A stretch of 5,260 nucleotides of DNA from Gammaproteobacteria bacterium (GCA_015494165.1 WGBS01000086.1:1-5260), one strand, 5' to 3'; positions 1 to 5,260 are shown, numbered from the stretch's first letter. The notes: generated by a model not told the origin, from the sequence alone. A program made the numbers and translations.

Positions 1-680
1 CCGCCGCCCCAGAAGAGCTGCTCGTAGCGCTCCTTGCCCTGCAGGAAGTCCGGCAGCTGCAGCCACGACCAGACGAACGCGAGCACCGCCATGCCGCCGG
101 CGACGGCGGCGGTGTTGACCCCGAAGCGCAGCGCCCCCTCCCCGCTCGCCACCACCCCCACCGGCGGCACGAAGACCAGGGCGCGCGCGAGCTGCACCAG
201 GCAGCCGGCGGCGAAGAGCAGCAGCGCGCCGAGGAAGAGCGGGTCGTCGAGCACCGGGATGTAGTTGCTCATCAGCGGGCGGCCCGCGCCGAGGAAAGGG
301 GCAGCGGCCATGCCGAGCGTGCCGGCGGCGGCGAGGGCGAGCGCGGCGCGACCGAGGCCCGCGGCGCGCGCTCCGCCGTGCAGGCTCCAGAGCACGCCCG
401 CGAAGGCGAGGAACCAGACCAGCACCGAGAGGTCCACGTGCACCACGAGCGCCGTGTGGAAGAAATCCACCCACGGCAGGCGCTCGGAGACGCCCGGCGC
501 GCGCGCCAGCACGATCAGCACGGAAAAGAGCCCCGAGAGCAGCAGCGCCCCCACGCCGAGCAGCAGCCAGCCGCGCGCGAGCCGCGTGGCGGCGCCCGCC
601 GGCACCGGCAGCGCGAAGGACGCCGCCTCCGCGGCCGGCCGCGACCGTGCCCAGACCCCGCTCGCCCCGCTCCCGCTCAC
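1..680 (-). CDS. Heme-copper oxidase superfamily subunit I-like protein, N-terminal part (runs off the left edge)
   Basis: The frame is open from a GTG at 680 to the window edge, giving 226 residues with no stop. After a hydrophilic N-terminus of about 35 residues there are five predicted membrane helices (roughly 37-60, 76-100, 109-130, 146-171, 188-208). Helix II carries HVDLSVLVWFLAF, and His81 sits where the low-spin heme ligand of heme-copper oxidases and NorB lies. After helix V the sequence reads KERYEQLFWGG at the edge, where helix VI with the first CuB ligand would begin, so helix count and spacing fit a subunit I. It is unlike the canonical A-type pattern and looks closer to the divergent proteins often labelled cbb3-type or NorB-like. 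The start overlaps the upstream stop as GTGA; a GAGGGG lies 11 nt before it, so coupling probably drives translation. The catalytic histidines are outside the window, so oxidase, NO reductase or non-catalytic roles remain open. Confidence 0.72.
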   Translation of the reverse strand, partial: MSGSGASGVWARSRPAAEAASFALPVPAGAATRLARGWLLLGVGALLLSGLFSVLIVLARAPGVSERLPWVDFFHTALVVHVDLSVLVWFLAFAGVLWSLHGGARAAGLGRAALALAAAGTLGMAAAPFLGAGRPLMSNYIPVLDDPLFLGALLLFAAGCLVQLARALVFVPPVGVVASGEGALRFGVNTAAVAGGMAVLAFVWSWLQLPDFLQGKERYEQLFWGG

Positions 681-1186
681 CGGAACCGGATCCCCTCGGC
701 CGGATCGAAGTCCACCGCCAGGGCGCGGCCGGGATCGAGGCGCACGCGCTCGCTGCGGTCGTAGGGATAGCCCGCCGCGCGCACGCTGTCACGCAGGCGC
801 ACGCGCAGCACGTGCTCGCCGGCGGGGACCACGAAGCGGTGGTAGATGTACGAAGGCCCGTCGTGGTGCAGCCCGCTGGGGGCCTTGACCTCGCGGTGCA
901 GCAGGCGACCGTCCAGCCAGACCTCGAGCTCCAGCGGGGAGCGCTCGCGCGGGCAGACCGTCTTGATGCGCATGTTGGGCGGCAGGCGCGCGAGCTCCTC
1001 CTCGCTGCGCTCGCGGCACTCGCCAAGCGGCTTTCCGCGGTGGACGATGCTGACCTTGACCACGGCCTCGCCCGGGCCCAGATGCGTCCAGGCCGGGCGC
1101 ACGGCGAAGAAGCCGACGAAGGCGGCGAAGAGCGCGTAGGCGAGCGCCCGGCCCGCCGCACGCCATGCCCTGCCGCGCTCAGGCAC
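677..1186 (-). CDS. Membrane-anchored protein of unknown function in the cytochrome b/oxidase-like operon
   Basis: I do not recognise the family. The predicted product has 169 residues: a short basic N-terminus, one hydrophobic segment at about 13-29 (ALAYALFAAFVGFFAV), then about 140 mostly hydrophilic residues rich in alternating hydrophobic/polar stretches that suggest a beta-sandwich outside the membrane, probably periplasmic. There are two cysteines (57 and 78) that could form a disulfide, and a His-rich patch (LHHDG, YHRF at about 107-117). No CuA, heme-binding CxxCH or Fe-S motif is visible. The GTG at 1186 is chosen because GGAGG lies 8 nt before it (1199-1195); a GTG at 1192 would leave only 2 nt, and the longer open frame upstream reads as an antisense-like basic shadow. 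It overlaps the end of the cytochrome b fusion by 8 nt and the next gene by 4 nt, so it is very likely co-translated with both and may be a subunit or assembly factor of the same complex. Confidence 0.78.
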   Translation of the reverse strand: MPERGRAWRAAGRALAYALFAAFVGFFAVRPAWTHLGPGEAVVKVSIVHRGKPLGECRERSEEELARLPPNMRIKTVCPRERSPLELEVWLDGRLLHREVKAPSGLHHDGPSYIYHRFVVPAGEHVLRVRLRDSVRAAGYPYDRSERVRLDPGRALAVDFDPAEGIRFR

Positions 1187-2747
1187 CGCCACCCCCTCCC
1201 GCCGCGGCCGCCGGCGGCGCCTCGTCGTCCCCGGCGCCCGCCGCGCGCGCCAGACGCGCGCGGAAATCCTCGACGCAGCGGCGCAGGAGCGCGGCGTCCG
1301 TCCCGGCCCAGCACAGGGCCACACGCTCGCGCGGGACGTTGCGGCGCAGGTGCGGCTCGCGGGCGCCGGCGATGCGCTCCTCCACCCAGCGCGTGCCGAG
1401 GCGGTACTCGCAGTCCTCGGCGCGGCAGCCGGCGATGACCACGCCGTCCACGCCCTCGCGGCGGATCAGGTACTCGACGAGCGAGGGCGGCAGCATGGCC
1501 GCGCACTCCAGCGGAACGGCCGCGGTGTCGGCGCGCGCCAGCGACGCCGGGTCCGCCGCGTGCCCGCAGCCGAAGACCACGATGCGCACCGGCCCGCGCA
1601 GGCGGCGCGCGGCGTCGCGCGCGCGCTCGCGCAGCACCTGCACCGGATACTGGGGCAGCTCGATGCCGCTCACGAGCTCGCGCACGCTGCGGAAGGGCGT
1701 GGCCGAGGGGCAGGCGCCCTCGCAGATCCCGCAGCTCAGGCACAGGGCGGGATCGACCACCGAGATCTCCTTGCCCCGCTTGTCCGGGTGCGGGGCCATG
1801 TCGATGGCGCCGTAGGGGCAGTCGCTGAAGCAACGCCGGCAGCCATTGCACCAGGCCGGATCCACCTCGGCCACGGGCACGCGCCGCCGGCGCGGCAGCC
1901 ACGGCAGCGCGCAGAGCAGGAGCGTCCCGCCCCACAGCAGGCCCCACACCACGGATGCGCCGAGGACGTCGTAGAGCGGATAGACCGGCAGGTAGAACCA
2001 GTCGAGGTGCAGCACCTGCGGCTCGCGCGTGAGGTCGGCCGGGCCGTGGCTCGTCGCCGGCTGCACGAGCGCGAGCGCGAGCAGCGCGAGCAGCGTGCCG
2101 GCGGCGAGCCGCCGCGGCGGGTGGATGCGCGGGCGGCTGATGCGCTGGATGTGGAGCCAGATGGTGCCGACGAGGATGAGCGGCAGGCCGAGCAGGTGCA
2201 GGAAGGCCAGCAGGGTGAAGAAGCGGTCGCTCAGGCTGCCCTCCGTGAGGAAGTTGCGCGCCATGGGGTCGGTGAAGATCGGCAGCCGGTCCAGGAGCTC
2301 GGCGGTGGCGACGGCGACGTACTGGGCGAGCTCGTCCCACACCATCCAGTAGCCCGTGATGCCGAGCATGTAGACCATCCACAGGTTGGGCACGCCGGTC
2401 AGCCACGAGAACCAGCGCGGGCCGCGATGGTGGTCGCGCGAGAGCTCGCGCAGGATGTGCAGGCCCAGCGTGAGGACGGCGGCGTCCGAGGCGTAGCGAT
2501 GCAGGCTGCGCATGACCCCGCCGAGGTACCACTGCTCGTGCGTGAGGCGCTCGACCGAGGCGTAGGCGCCCGCGACGCTCGTCTCGTAGAAGGCGAAGAC
2601 GTAGAGGCCGCTCGCGAGCACGACCCAGAACAGGTAGATCGTCAGCGCGCCAAGGTGATGGAAGGGGCTCTCGCCGCCGAACAGCCGATAGGCGAGGCGC
2701 TCGAAGGGCTCGAAGGCGCCCCGCAGCAGCCGCAGCAATGTCCGCAC
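1179..2747 (-). CDS. Fusion protein: b6-type cytochrome b, 2x[4Fe-4S] ferredoxin, FlpD/MvhD-like iron-sulfur domain
   Basis: The product is 522 residues from the chosen GTG. Residues about 30-200 form a four-helix cytochrome b core with two heme ligand pairs, His83-x13-His97 and His184-x14-His199; the x13/x14 spacing is that of cytochrome b6. Two further helices (about 216-230 and 257-283) flank LDWF at 248-251, which sits where the PEWY motif of the quinol-oxidising site lies in subunit IV. After a basic PRRRR, two ferredoxin motifs follow (Cys300/303/306/310 and Cys336/339/342/346, each CxxCxxCxxxCP). Residues about 385-500 resemble FlpD/MvhD, the small hydrogenase/heterodisulfide reductase linker protein, with Cys394, Cys415, Cys441 and Cys446. 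The tail is Ala/Gly-rich. By inference it moves electrons between a cytoplasmic partner and quinone or the neighbouring oxidase-like protein. No Rieske or cytochrome c1 gene is seen here. The start is set by GGAG 6 nt upstream; the frame is open to a TTG at 2825, but those codons look non-coding. Confidence 0.88.
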   Translation of the reverse strand: MRTLLRLLRGAFEPFERLAYRLFGGESPFHHLGALTIYLFWVVLASGLYVFAFYETSVAGAYASVERLTHEQWYLGGVMRSLHRYASDAAVLTLGLHILRELSRDHHRGPRWFSWLTGVPNLWMVYMLGITGYWMVWDELAQYVAVATAELLDRLPIFTDPMARNFLTEGSLSDRFFTLLAFLHLLGLPLILVGTIWLHIQRISRPRIHPPRRLAAGTLLALLALALVQPATSHGPADLTREPQVLHLDWFYLPVYPLYDVLGASVVWGLLWGGTLLLCALPWLPRRRRVPVAEVDPAWCNGCRRCFSDCPYGAIDMAPHPDKRGKEISVVDPALCLSCGICEGACPSATPFRSVRELVSGIELPQYPVQVLRERARDAARRLRGPVRIVVFGCGHAADPASLARADTAAVPLECAAMLPPSLVEYLIRREGVDGVVIAGCRAEDCEYRLGTRWVEERIAGAREPHLRRNVPRERVALCWAGTDAALLRRCVEDFRARLARAAGAGDDEAPPAAAAGGGGGA

Positions 2748-2750
2748 CGA

Positions 2751-2757
2751 CCTCTCC
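2751..2757 (-). promoter_or_regulatory. Ribosome binding site deciding the start of the cytochrome b fusion gene
   Basis: On the minus strand GGAGAGG precedes the GTG at 2747-2745; GGAG is followed by 6 nt before the start codon. This favours the GTG over the upstream ATG at 2813 and TTG at 2825, neither of which has a good Shine-Dalgarno sequence, and over the GTG at 2759, which overlaps the motif itself. The product would begin with a short basic amphipathic stretch, as cytochrome b proteins of this type often do. Confidence 0.6.
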
Positions 2758-2782
2758 ACGCCCGTCCGGTATCCGTGCGGAA

Positions 2783-2788
2783 ATGCTA
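2783..2788 (-). promoter_or_regulatory. Candidate -10 box (TAGCAT) for the cytochrome b fusion operon
   Basis: TAGCAT matches four of six positions of TATAAT and lies in the most AT-rich patch of the 74-nt gap (CCTAGCATTT). If it is used, transcription would start near position 2776 (an A), leaving about 29 nt of leader that includes the ribosome binding site. The centre of the FNR-like site lies 33 bp upstream of the centre of this hexamer, against 32 bp expected for a class II activator site. No standard -35 box at 17 bp is visible, as expected for an activator-dependent promoter. Assignment is by inspection only. Confidence 0.45.
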
Positions 2789-2811
2789 GGGGCCCGCTCC
2801 GGGGCCGAACC

Positions 2812-2825
2812 ATGATCCGGGTCAA
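2812..2825 (-). promoter_or_regulatory. Candidate FNR/Anr/DNR-type binding site
   Basis: The minus strand reads TTGAC-CCGG-ATCAT, matching 8 of 10 defined positions of the FNR consensus TTGAT-N4-ATCAA. It overlaps the last codon and stop of the sco gene and begins the gap before the cytochrome b fusion. Centred about 42.5 bp upstream of the predicted transcription start, it sits where a class II FNR-family activator would contact RNA polymerase. CRP/FNR-family NO sensors such as DNR and NnrR use near-identical sites, so the signal could be low oxygen or nitric oxide. Confidence 0.5.
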
Positions 2826-3598
2826 GAAGCGCCGCGCCGGCGCAGCTCACGCACCAGAAAGGCCAGCGTCGACAGGAGGATGAGGGCGGCGATGGCGAGG
2901 CCGATGAACAGCGAGTAGTCGAAGCGGTAGGCGCCGGTCGCCGGATCGTAGGTGGTGCAGAACAGCCGCACGCGGTCGGCGATCTCGGCCACCAGCCCGC
3001 GGCCGGCGGGCTCGCCGTAGATGATCTCCTTGAGCGGCTCGACGAGCTGCGGTGCGGTGAGGGCGTCGCCGTAGAGCTGGCGCCGCACGCGCAGCCCGCC
3101 GTCCAGGAGGCTCACCTGCAGCAGGTGGTCGAAGCCCTGCGGCGCGCGCTCGTAGACGAAGCCGAGCTCGCGCGCCAGCGCGCGCACCGTGGCCTCGTCC
3201 GCGCTGGCGAAGATCCAGTCCGGCTCGCCCGCCGCGCCCTGGCGCCGGGCGTATACCCGCATTGCCTCGGGCGTGTCCTGCGCGGTGTCGAAGCCGACGA
3301 CGAGCACCCGGAAGCGCCCGGGACCGAGCGCCCCGCGAGCGACGCGCGCCACCCGCAGGAGCTGGCGCGTGGTCGTCGGGCAGATCTGGCTGCAGCCGGT
3401 GTAGACCAGGCTCACCACCAGCGGCCGGCCTGCCAGCTCCGACAGCCGCAGCCGCGTGCCGTCGCTGCGCACGAGGACGTGGTCGCCCACCGTGCGGCCG
3501 ATGGCCGCCTGGCTCACGGAGAGCGCGCGCTGCACATCGAAGGCGGCTGCGGGGGCTGCCGCCCCCGCGAGCGCCAGCGCCAGCAGCAGCGCCCGCAT
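2822..3598 (-). CDS. SCO1/SenC family copper chaperone for oxidase assembly, membrane-anchored
   Basis: The product is 258 residues. A cleavable-looking signal sequence (about 1-19, ending AAA) is followed by a thioredoxin-like domain with the copper-binding CxxxC (Cys69 and Cys73 in YTGCSQICP) and the distal histidine His158 in FDHLLQ. These three are the copper ligands known for SCO proteins, which deliver copper or reduce cysteines at the CuA or CuB centre of terminal oxidases. A second hydrophobic segment at about 229-249 followed by a basic tail makes a C-terminal membrane anchor, preceded by FCTTYDPATG, a feature seen in a subset of bacterial SCO proteins. The ATG at 3598 is preferred because GAGG overlaps the ctaB stop 6 nt upstream and the signal peptide starts there; the same frame is open further upstream to 4165, but that part is a shadow of ctaB. 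Position after ctaB fits oxidase biogenesis. Confidence 0.93.
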   Translation of the reverse strand: MRALLLALALAGAAAPAAAFDVQRALSVSQAAIGRTVGDHVLVRSDGTRLRLSELAGRPLVVSLVYTGCSQICPTTTRQLLRVARVARGALGPGRFRVLVVGFDTAQDTPEAMRVYARRQGAAGEPDWIFASADEATVRALARELGFVYERAPQGFDHLLQVSLLDGGLRVRRQLYGDALTAPQLVEPLKEIIYGEPAGRGLVAEIADRVRLFCTTYDPATGAYRFDYSLFIGLAIAALILLSTLAFLVRELRRRGAS

Positions 3599-3606
3599 GT
3601 TGGCCC

Positions 3607-4518
3607 TCACCAGGCGCCGGTCGCGGCCAGCGTCGCTGCGCCCAGCAGCGCCCCCAGGTGCACGAGGGAGGCGAGGAAGCTCGCGCGCCCCGCCGCGGGC
3701 GTGGGGTCCCGGAGCTGGCGCAGGTTGTGCCACAGGAAAAACCCTCCGGCGAGCACCGCCGCCGCCGCGTAGCCCGCGCCCAGCCCGAGGGCGCCCGGCA
3801 GGAGGCTCGCCCCCAGCAGGACCACCGTGTTGATGAGCACCACGCGGGCGGCAAGCCGCGCCCCGCGCAGGGCCGGGAGCATGGGCACACCGGCGGCGCG
3901 GTAGTCCTCGCGCAGCGCGATGGCCAGGCTCCAGAAATGCGAGGGCGTCCACAGGAACAGCACCAGGGCGAAGGCGAGCACCAGCGGCGAAAGCATTGCC
4001 GCGGCCGAGACCGCCCCCGCGCCCGCGAGCAGCGCGAGGCTGCCGGCGAGACCGCCGACCACGATGTTCCAGTGGGTGCGGCGCTTGAGCCAGAGCGTGT
4101 AGACCACCGCGTAGACGAAGGTGCCGGCAGCCGTCGCCGCCGCCGCCCACGGGCCTGCGGCCCACGCCGTGAGCGCGATCCCCGCCACGGCGACCGCCAG
4201 TATGAGGGCCAGCCAGCCCGGGCCGGCGCGCAGCTCGCCGGTGACGAAGGGGCGGGCCCGCGTGCGCCGCATGCGGGCGTCGAGGTCGCGCTCGACGTAC
4301 TGGTTGAAGGCCCCGGCCCCGCCCGCGGCCACCGTCATCCCCGCGAAGAGCCCCGCCGCCAGCGCCGGATCGAAGGCCTCGCGCGCGGCGAGCGCATAGC
4401 CCGCCACGCCGGTGAAGCCGATGGCGACGCCGATGCGTGGTTTCCAGAGCGTGAGGAGGGCCCGCAGCCTGCCGGCCTCGCTGCCCGCCTCGATCCGCGC
4501 CGCAGAGCCGGCCCGCAT
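3607..4518 (-). CDS. ctaB: Protoheme IX farnesyltransferase (heme O synthase)
   Basis: This UbiA-family membrane prenyltransferase adds a farnesyl group to heme B to make heme O, needed for heme O- or heme A-containing oxidases. The product is 303 residues, a usual length, with about eight or nine hydrophobic helices. The first substrate motif is NQYVERDLDARMRRTRARP (Asn72, Glu76, Asp78, Asp80), with Glu where many homologues have Asp, as in some other bacterial and mitochondrial members. KRRTHWNIVVGG (from Lys145), TPSHFW (from Thr191) and REDYRAAGVPMLP (Asp205) are the other conserved loops. The ATG at 4518 is chosen because GGAGG lies 5 nt upstream; an in-frame GTG at 4572 would add 18 Arg/Gly-rich residues over a self-complementary spacer. 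It lies 58 nt after the oxidase subunit I gene and 8 nt before sco. No ctaA gene is seen here, so whether the oxidase ends up with heme O or heme A cannot be told. Confidence 0.95.
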   Translation of the reverse strand: MRAGSAARIEAGSEAGRLRALLTLWKPRIGVAIGFTGVAGYALAAREAFDPALAAGLFAGMTVAAGGAGAFNQYVERDLDARMRRTRARPFVTGELRAGPGWLALILAVAVAGIALTAWAAGPWAAAATAAGTFVYAVVYTLWLKRRTHWNIVVGGLAGSLALLAGAGAVSAAAMLSPLVLAFALVLFLWTPSHFWSLAIALREDYRAAGVPMLPALRGARLAARVVLINTVVLLGASLLPGALGLGAGYAAAAVLAGGFFLWHNLRQLRDPTPAAGRASFLASLVHLGALLGAATLAATGAW

Positions 4519-4523
4519 CCGCC

Positions 4524-4528
4524 CCTCC
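4524..4528 (-). promoter_or_regulatory. Ribosome binding site deciding the ctaB start
   Basis: GGAGG on the minus strand lies 5 nt before the ATG at 4518-4516. This supports the shorter ctaB product over a start at the GTG at 4572, which falls right after the subunit I stop codon. Confidence 0.65.
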
Positions 4529-4534
4529 CCGGCA

Positions 4535-4568
4535 CCGCGGCGGAGCCCGGGGGGCCCGCCGCGGGCCC
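4535..4568 (-). repeat. Self-complementary GC-only spacer with two mutually exclusive hairpins
   Basis: In the 58-nt gap between subunit I and ctaB, GGGCCCGC-G-GCGGGCCC (4568-4552) is a perfect inverted repeat that can fold as a 7-bp stem with a 3-nt loop. Its centre can alternatively pair with downstream bases: CCGCGGCGG (4564-4556) is complementary to CCGCCGCGG (4543-4535) across a 12-nt loop. No T-run follows either stem, so a standard intrinsic terminator is unlikely. An mRNA-processing or stability element, or attenuation of ctaB and sco relative to the oxidase, is possible. Such structures can also arise by chance in very GC-rich DNA. Confidence 0.45.
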
Positions 4569-4576
4569 TCACACCG

Positions 4577-5260
4577 TCAGCTCAGGCCCCAGACCGAGGC
4601 CAGGTACTTCCAGTTGATGAAGTAGTAGACCACGAAGCTCACCAGCAGGAGCATGGCGAGGGCGAAGGTGCCGCGCGCCTCGAGCACGCCCACGCCGCCG
4701 CCGTGGCCCTCGAGCGCCTCGGCCACCGGCGCCCGCACGGGCTCGGGCTGCGTGGTGGTCTCGCCCGCCGGCATCCTGCGGCCGAAGAGGATCGAGCCGA
4801 CCGTGATCAGGATGTAGGCCGCCCCGCCGAGGACTGCGCCCACCGCCGAGATGCCGACCAGCCCCATCATCAGGTACGCCGTGGTCGGATACTCGAAGCC
4901 CATGGGGTTTCCGGCAAAGGCCATGTCCCAGTGGCGGCGCGCCACGCCGAGGGTGCCGGCGCCCATCATGAACAGCGACAGCACCCCCATGCTGATGCCG
5001 AAGATGTAGGGCTGCCACTTGGCCAGGCCCTTCAAGATGAGCTCACGCCGGAACAGCGTGGGGATGAGGAAGTAGGTGAGCGCCATGAAGGCGAGCGTGG
5101 TGCCCGTCGCCACGGTGGCGTGGAAGTGCCCGGGCACGTAGATCGTGTTGTGGATGATGATGTTGATCTGCTCGGTGCCCATGACCACGCCCGAGATGCC
5201 GCCCAGGAAGCCGAAGACCACCAGCGACAGGAACATGCCCGAGAACACGGGATTGCCCCA
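4577..5260 (-). CDS. Heme-copper terminal oxidase subunit I, C-terminal part (runs off the right edge)
   Basis: The last 227 residues of a subunit I are present, in frame from the window edge. HNTIYVPGHFHATVATG holds the signature of the binuclear centre: His45 is the expected ligand of the high-spin (a3/o3-type) heme and His47 of the low-spin heme, with His37-Asn38 in the position of the His-Asp near the Mg/propionate site. ARRHW (Arg108-Arg109) matches the paired arginines contacting heme propionates. The VPGHFH form, rather than VVAHFH, resembles B-family (ba3-like) or related divergent oxidases more than mitochondrial A1 types, but the family-defining K/D-channel residues lie outside the window. 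After a Gly/Glu-rich linker (about 161-195) a last helix (about 197-217, GTFALAMLLLVSFVVYYFI) precedes the stop. The enzyme reduces O2 to water in the cytoplasmic membrane. Downstream ctaB and sco supply its heme and copper. Confidence 0.95.
   Translation of the reverse strand, partial: WGNPVFSGMFLSLVVFGFLGGISGVVMGTEQINIIIHNTIYVPGHFHATVATGTTLAFMALTYFLIPTLFRRELILKGLAKWQPYIFGISMGVLSLFMMGAGTLGVARRHWDMAFAGNPMGFEYPTTAYLMMGLVGISAVGAVLGGAAYILITVGSILFGRRMPAGETTTQPEPVRAPVAEALEGHGGGVGVLEARGTFALAMLLLVSFVVYYFINWKYLASVWGLS

Noticed and set aside
34..888. Plus-strand open frames at the left end
   Set aside because: They are antisense to the oxidase-like gene and the anchored protein; compositions are Arg/Ala/Ser/Pro-rich without motifs.
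1350..2789. 479-codon open frame on the plus strand
   Set aside because: It lies antisense to the cytochrome b fusion, whose heme and Fe-S motifs are unmistakable. The product is Glu/Gln/Arg/Ala-rich with no recognisable domain, typical of reverse-strand frames in very GC-rich DNA.
2791..2806. Possible terminator hairpin after sco (GGCCC/GGGCC)
   Set aside because: The stem has only 5 bp with a 6-nt loop and just TTT some bases later; it sits in the spacer between the proposed activator site and -10 box and is likely chance in GC-rich DNA.
2748..2825. Longer N-terminus of the cytochrome b fusion (TTG at 2825 or ATG at 2813)
   Set aside because: The extra codons include rare AT-rich ones, lack a Shine-Dalgarno sequence and coincide with the FNR-like site and -10 box, so they look like leader DNA.
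3599..4165. N-terminal extension of the SCO frame
   Set aside because: The frame stays open through ctaB but reads as a low-complexity shadow; the signal peptide and ribosome binding site place the true start at 3598.
3262..4617. 451-codon open frame on the plus strand
   Set aside because: It covers the antisense of sco and ctaB, is highly biased in Arg/Ala/Pro/Gly, and shows no motifs or ribosome binding site.
1..5260. tRNA, rRNA, CRISPR arrays, insertion sequences
   Set aside because: I saw no repeat arrays, transposase motifs, terminal repeats or RNA gene signatures by eye on either strand.

Overview
The window is very GC-rich (above two-thirds G+C by eye). All convincing genes lie on the minus strand, so the biological order runs from position 5260 down to 1. 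It is part of a respiratory locus, probably from a facultatively aerobic, high-GC proteobacterium. That guess rests on the base composition, the heme O synthase/SCO/oxidase gene set and an FNR-type operator; I cannot name a genus. There are five partial or complete protein genes plus one uncharacterised membrane-anchored protein. They are tightly packed, and no stretch over 300 bases lacks a gene.

Right-hand block (5260 to 2822): the C-terminal part of a heme-copper terminal oxidase subunit I, then heme O synthase (ctaB), then a SCO-family copper chaperone. The oxidase is followed by its heme modification enzyme and its copper delivery protein. ctaB and sco are separated by only 8 nt and are probably translationally coupled. 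A strongly self-complementary GC spacer separates the oxidase gene from ctaB.

Junction (2821 to 2748): a 74-nt non-coding gap holds an FNR/Anr/DNR-like site (TTGAC-CCGG-ATCAT) and a plausible -10 box at close to class II spacing. The downstream genes may therefore have their own promoter, controlled by oxygen or nitric oxide.

Left-hand block (2747 to 1): three overlapping genes. The first encodes an unusual fusion: a b6-type diheme cytochrome b with six predicted helices, a double [4Fe-4S] ferredoxin domain and an FlpD/MvhD-type iron-sulfur domain. The second is a small protein with one N-terminal membrane anchor and no recognised family. The third is the N-terminal half of a second, divergent heme-copper oxidase-like subunit I. 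Together they look like a membrane electron-transfer module that links a cytoplasmic iron-sulfur partner through b hemes to the quinone pool and/or a heme-copper oxidase-like or NO reductase-like subunit. This three-gene module is the most interesting thing in the window; its function is inference only.
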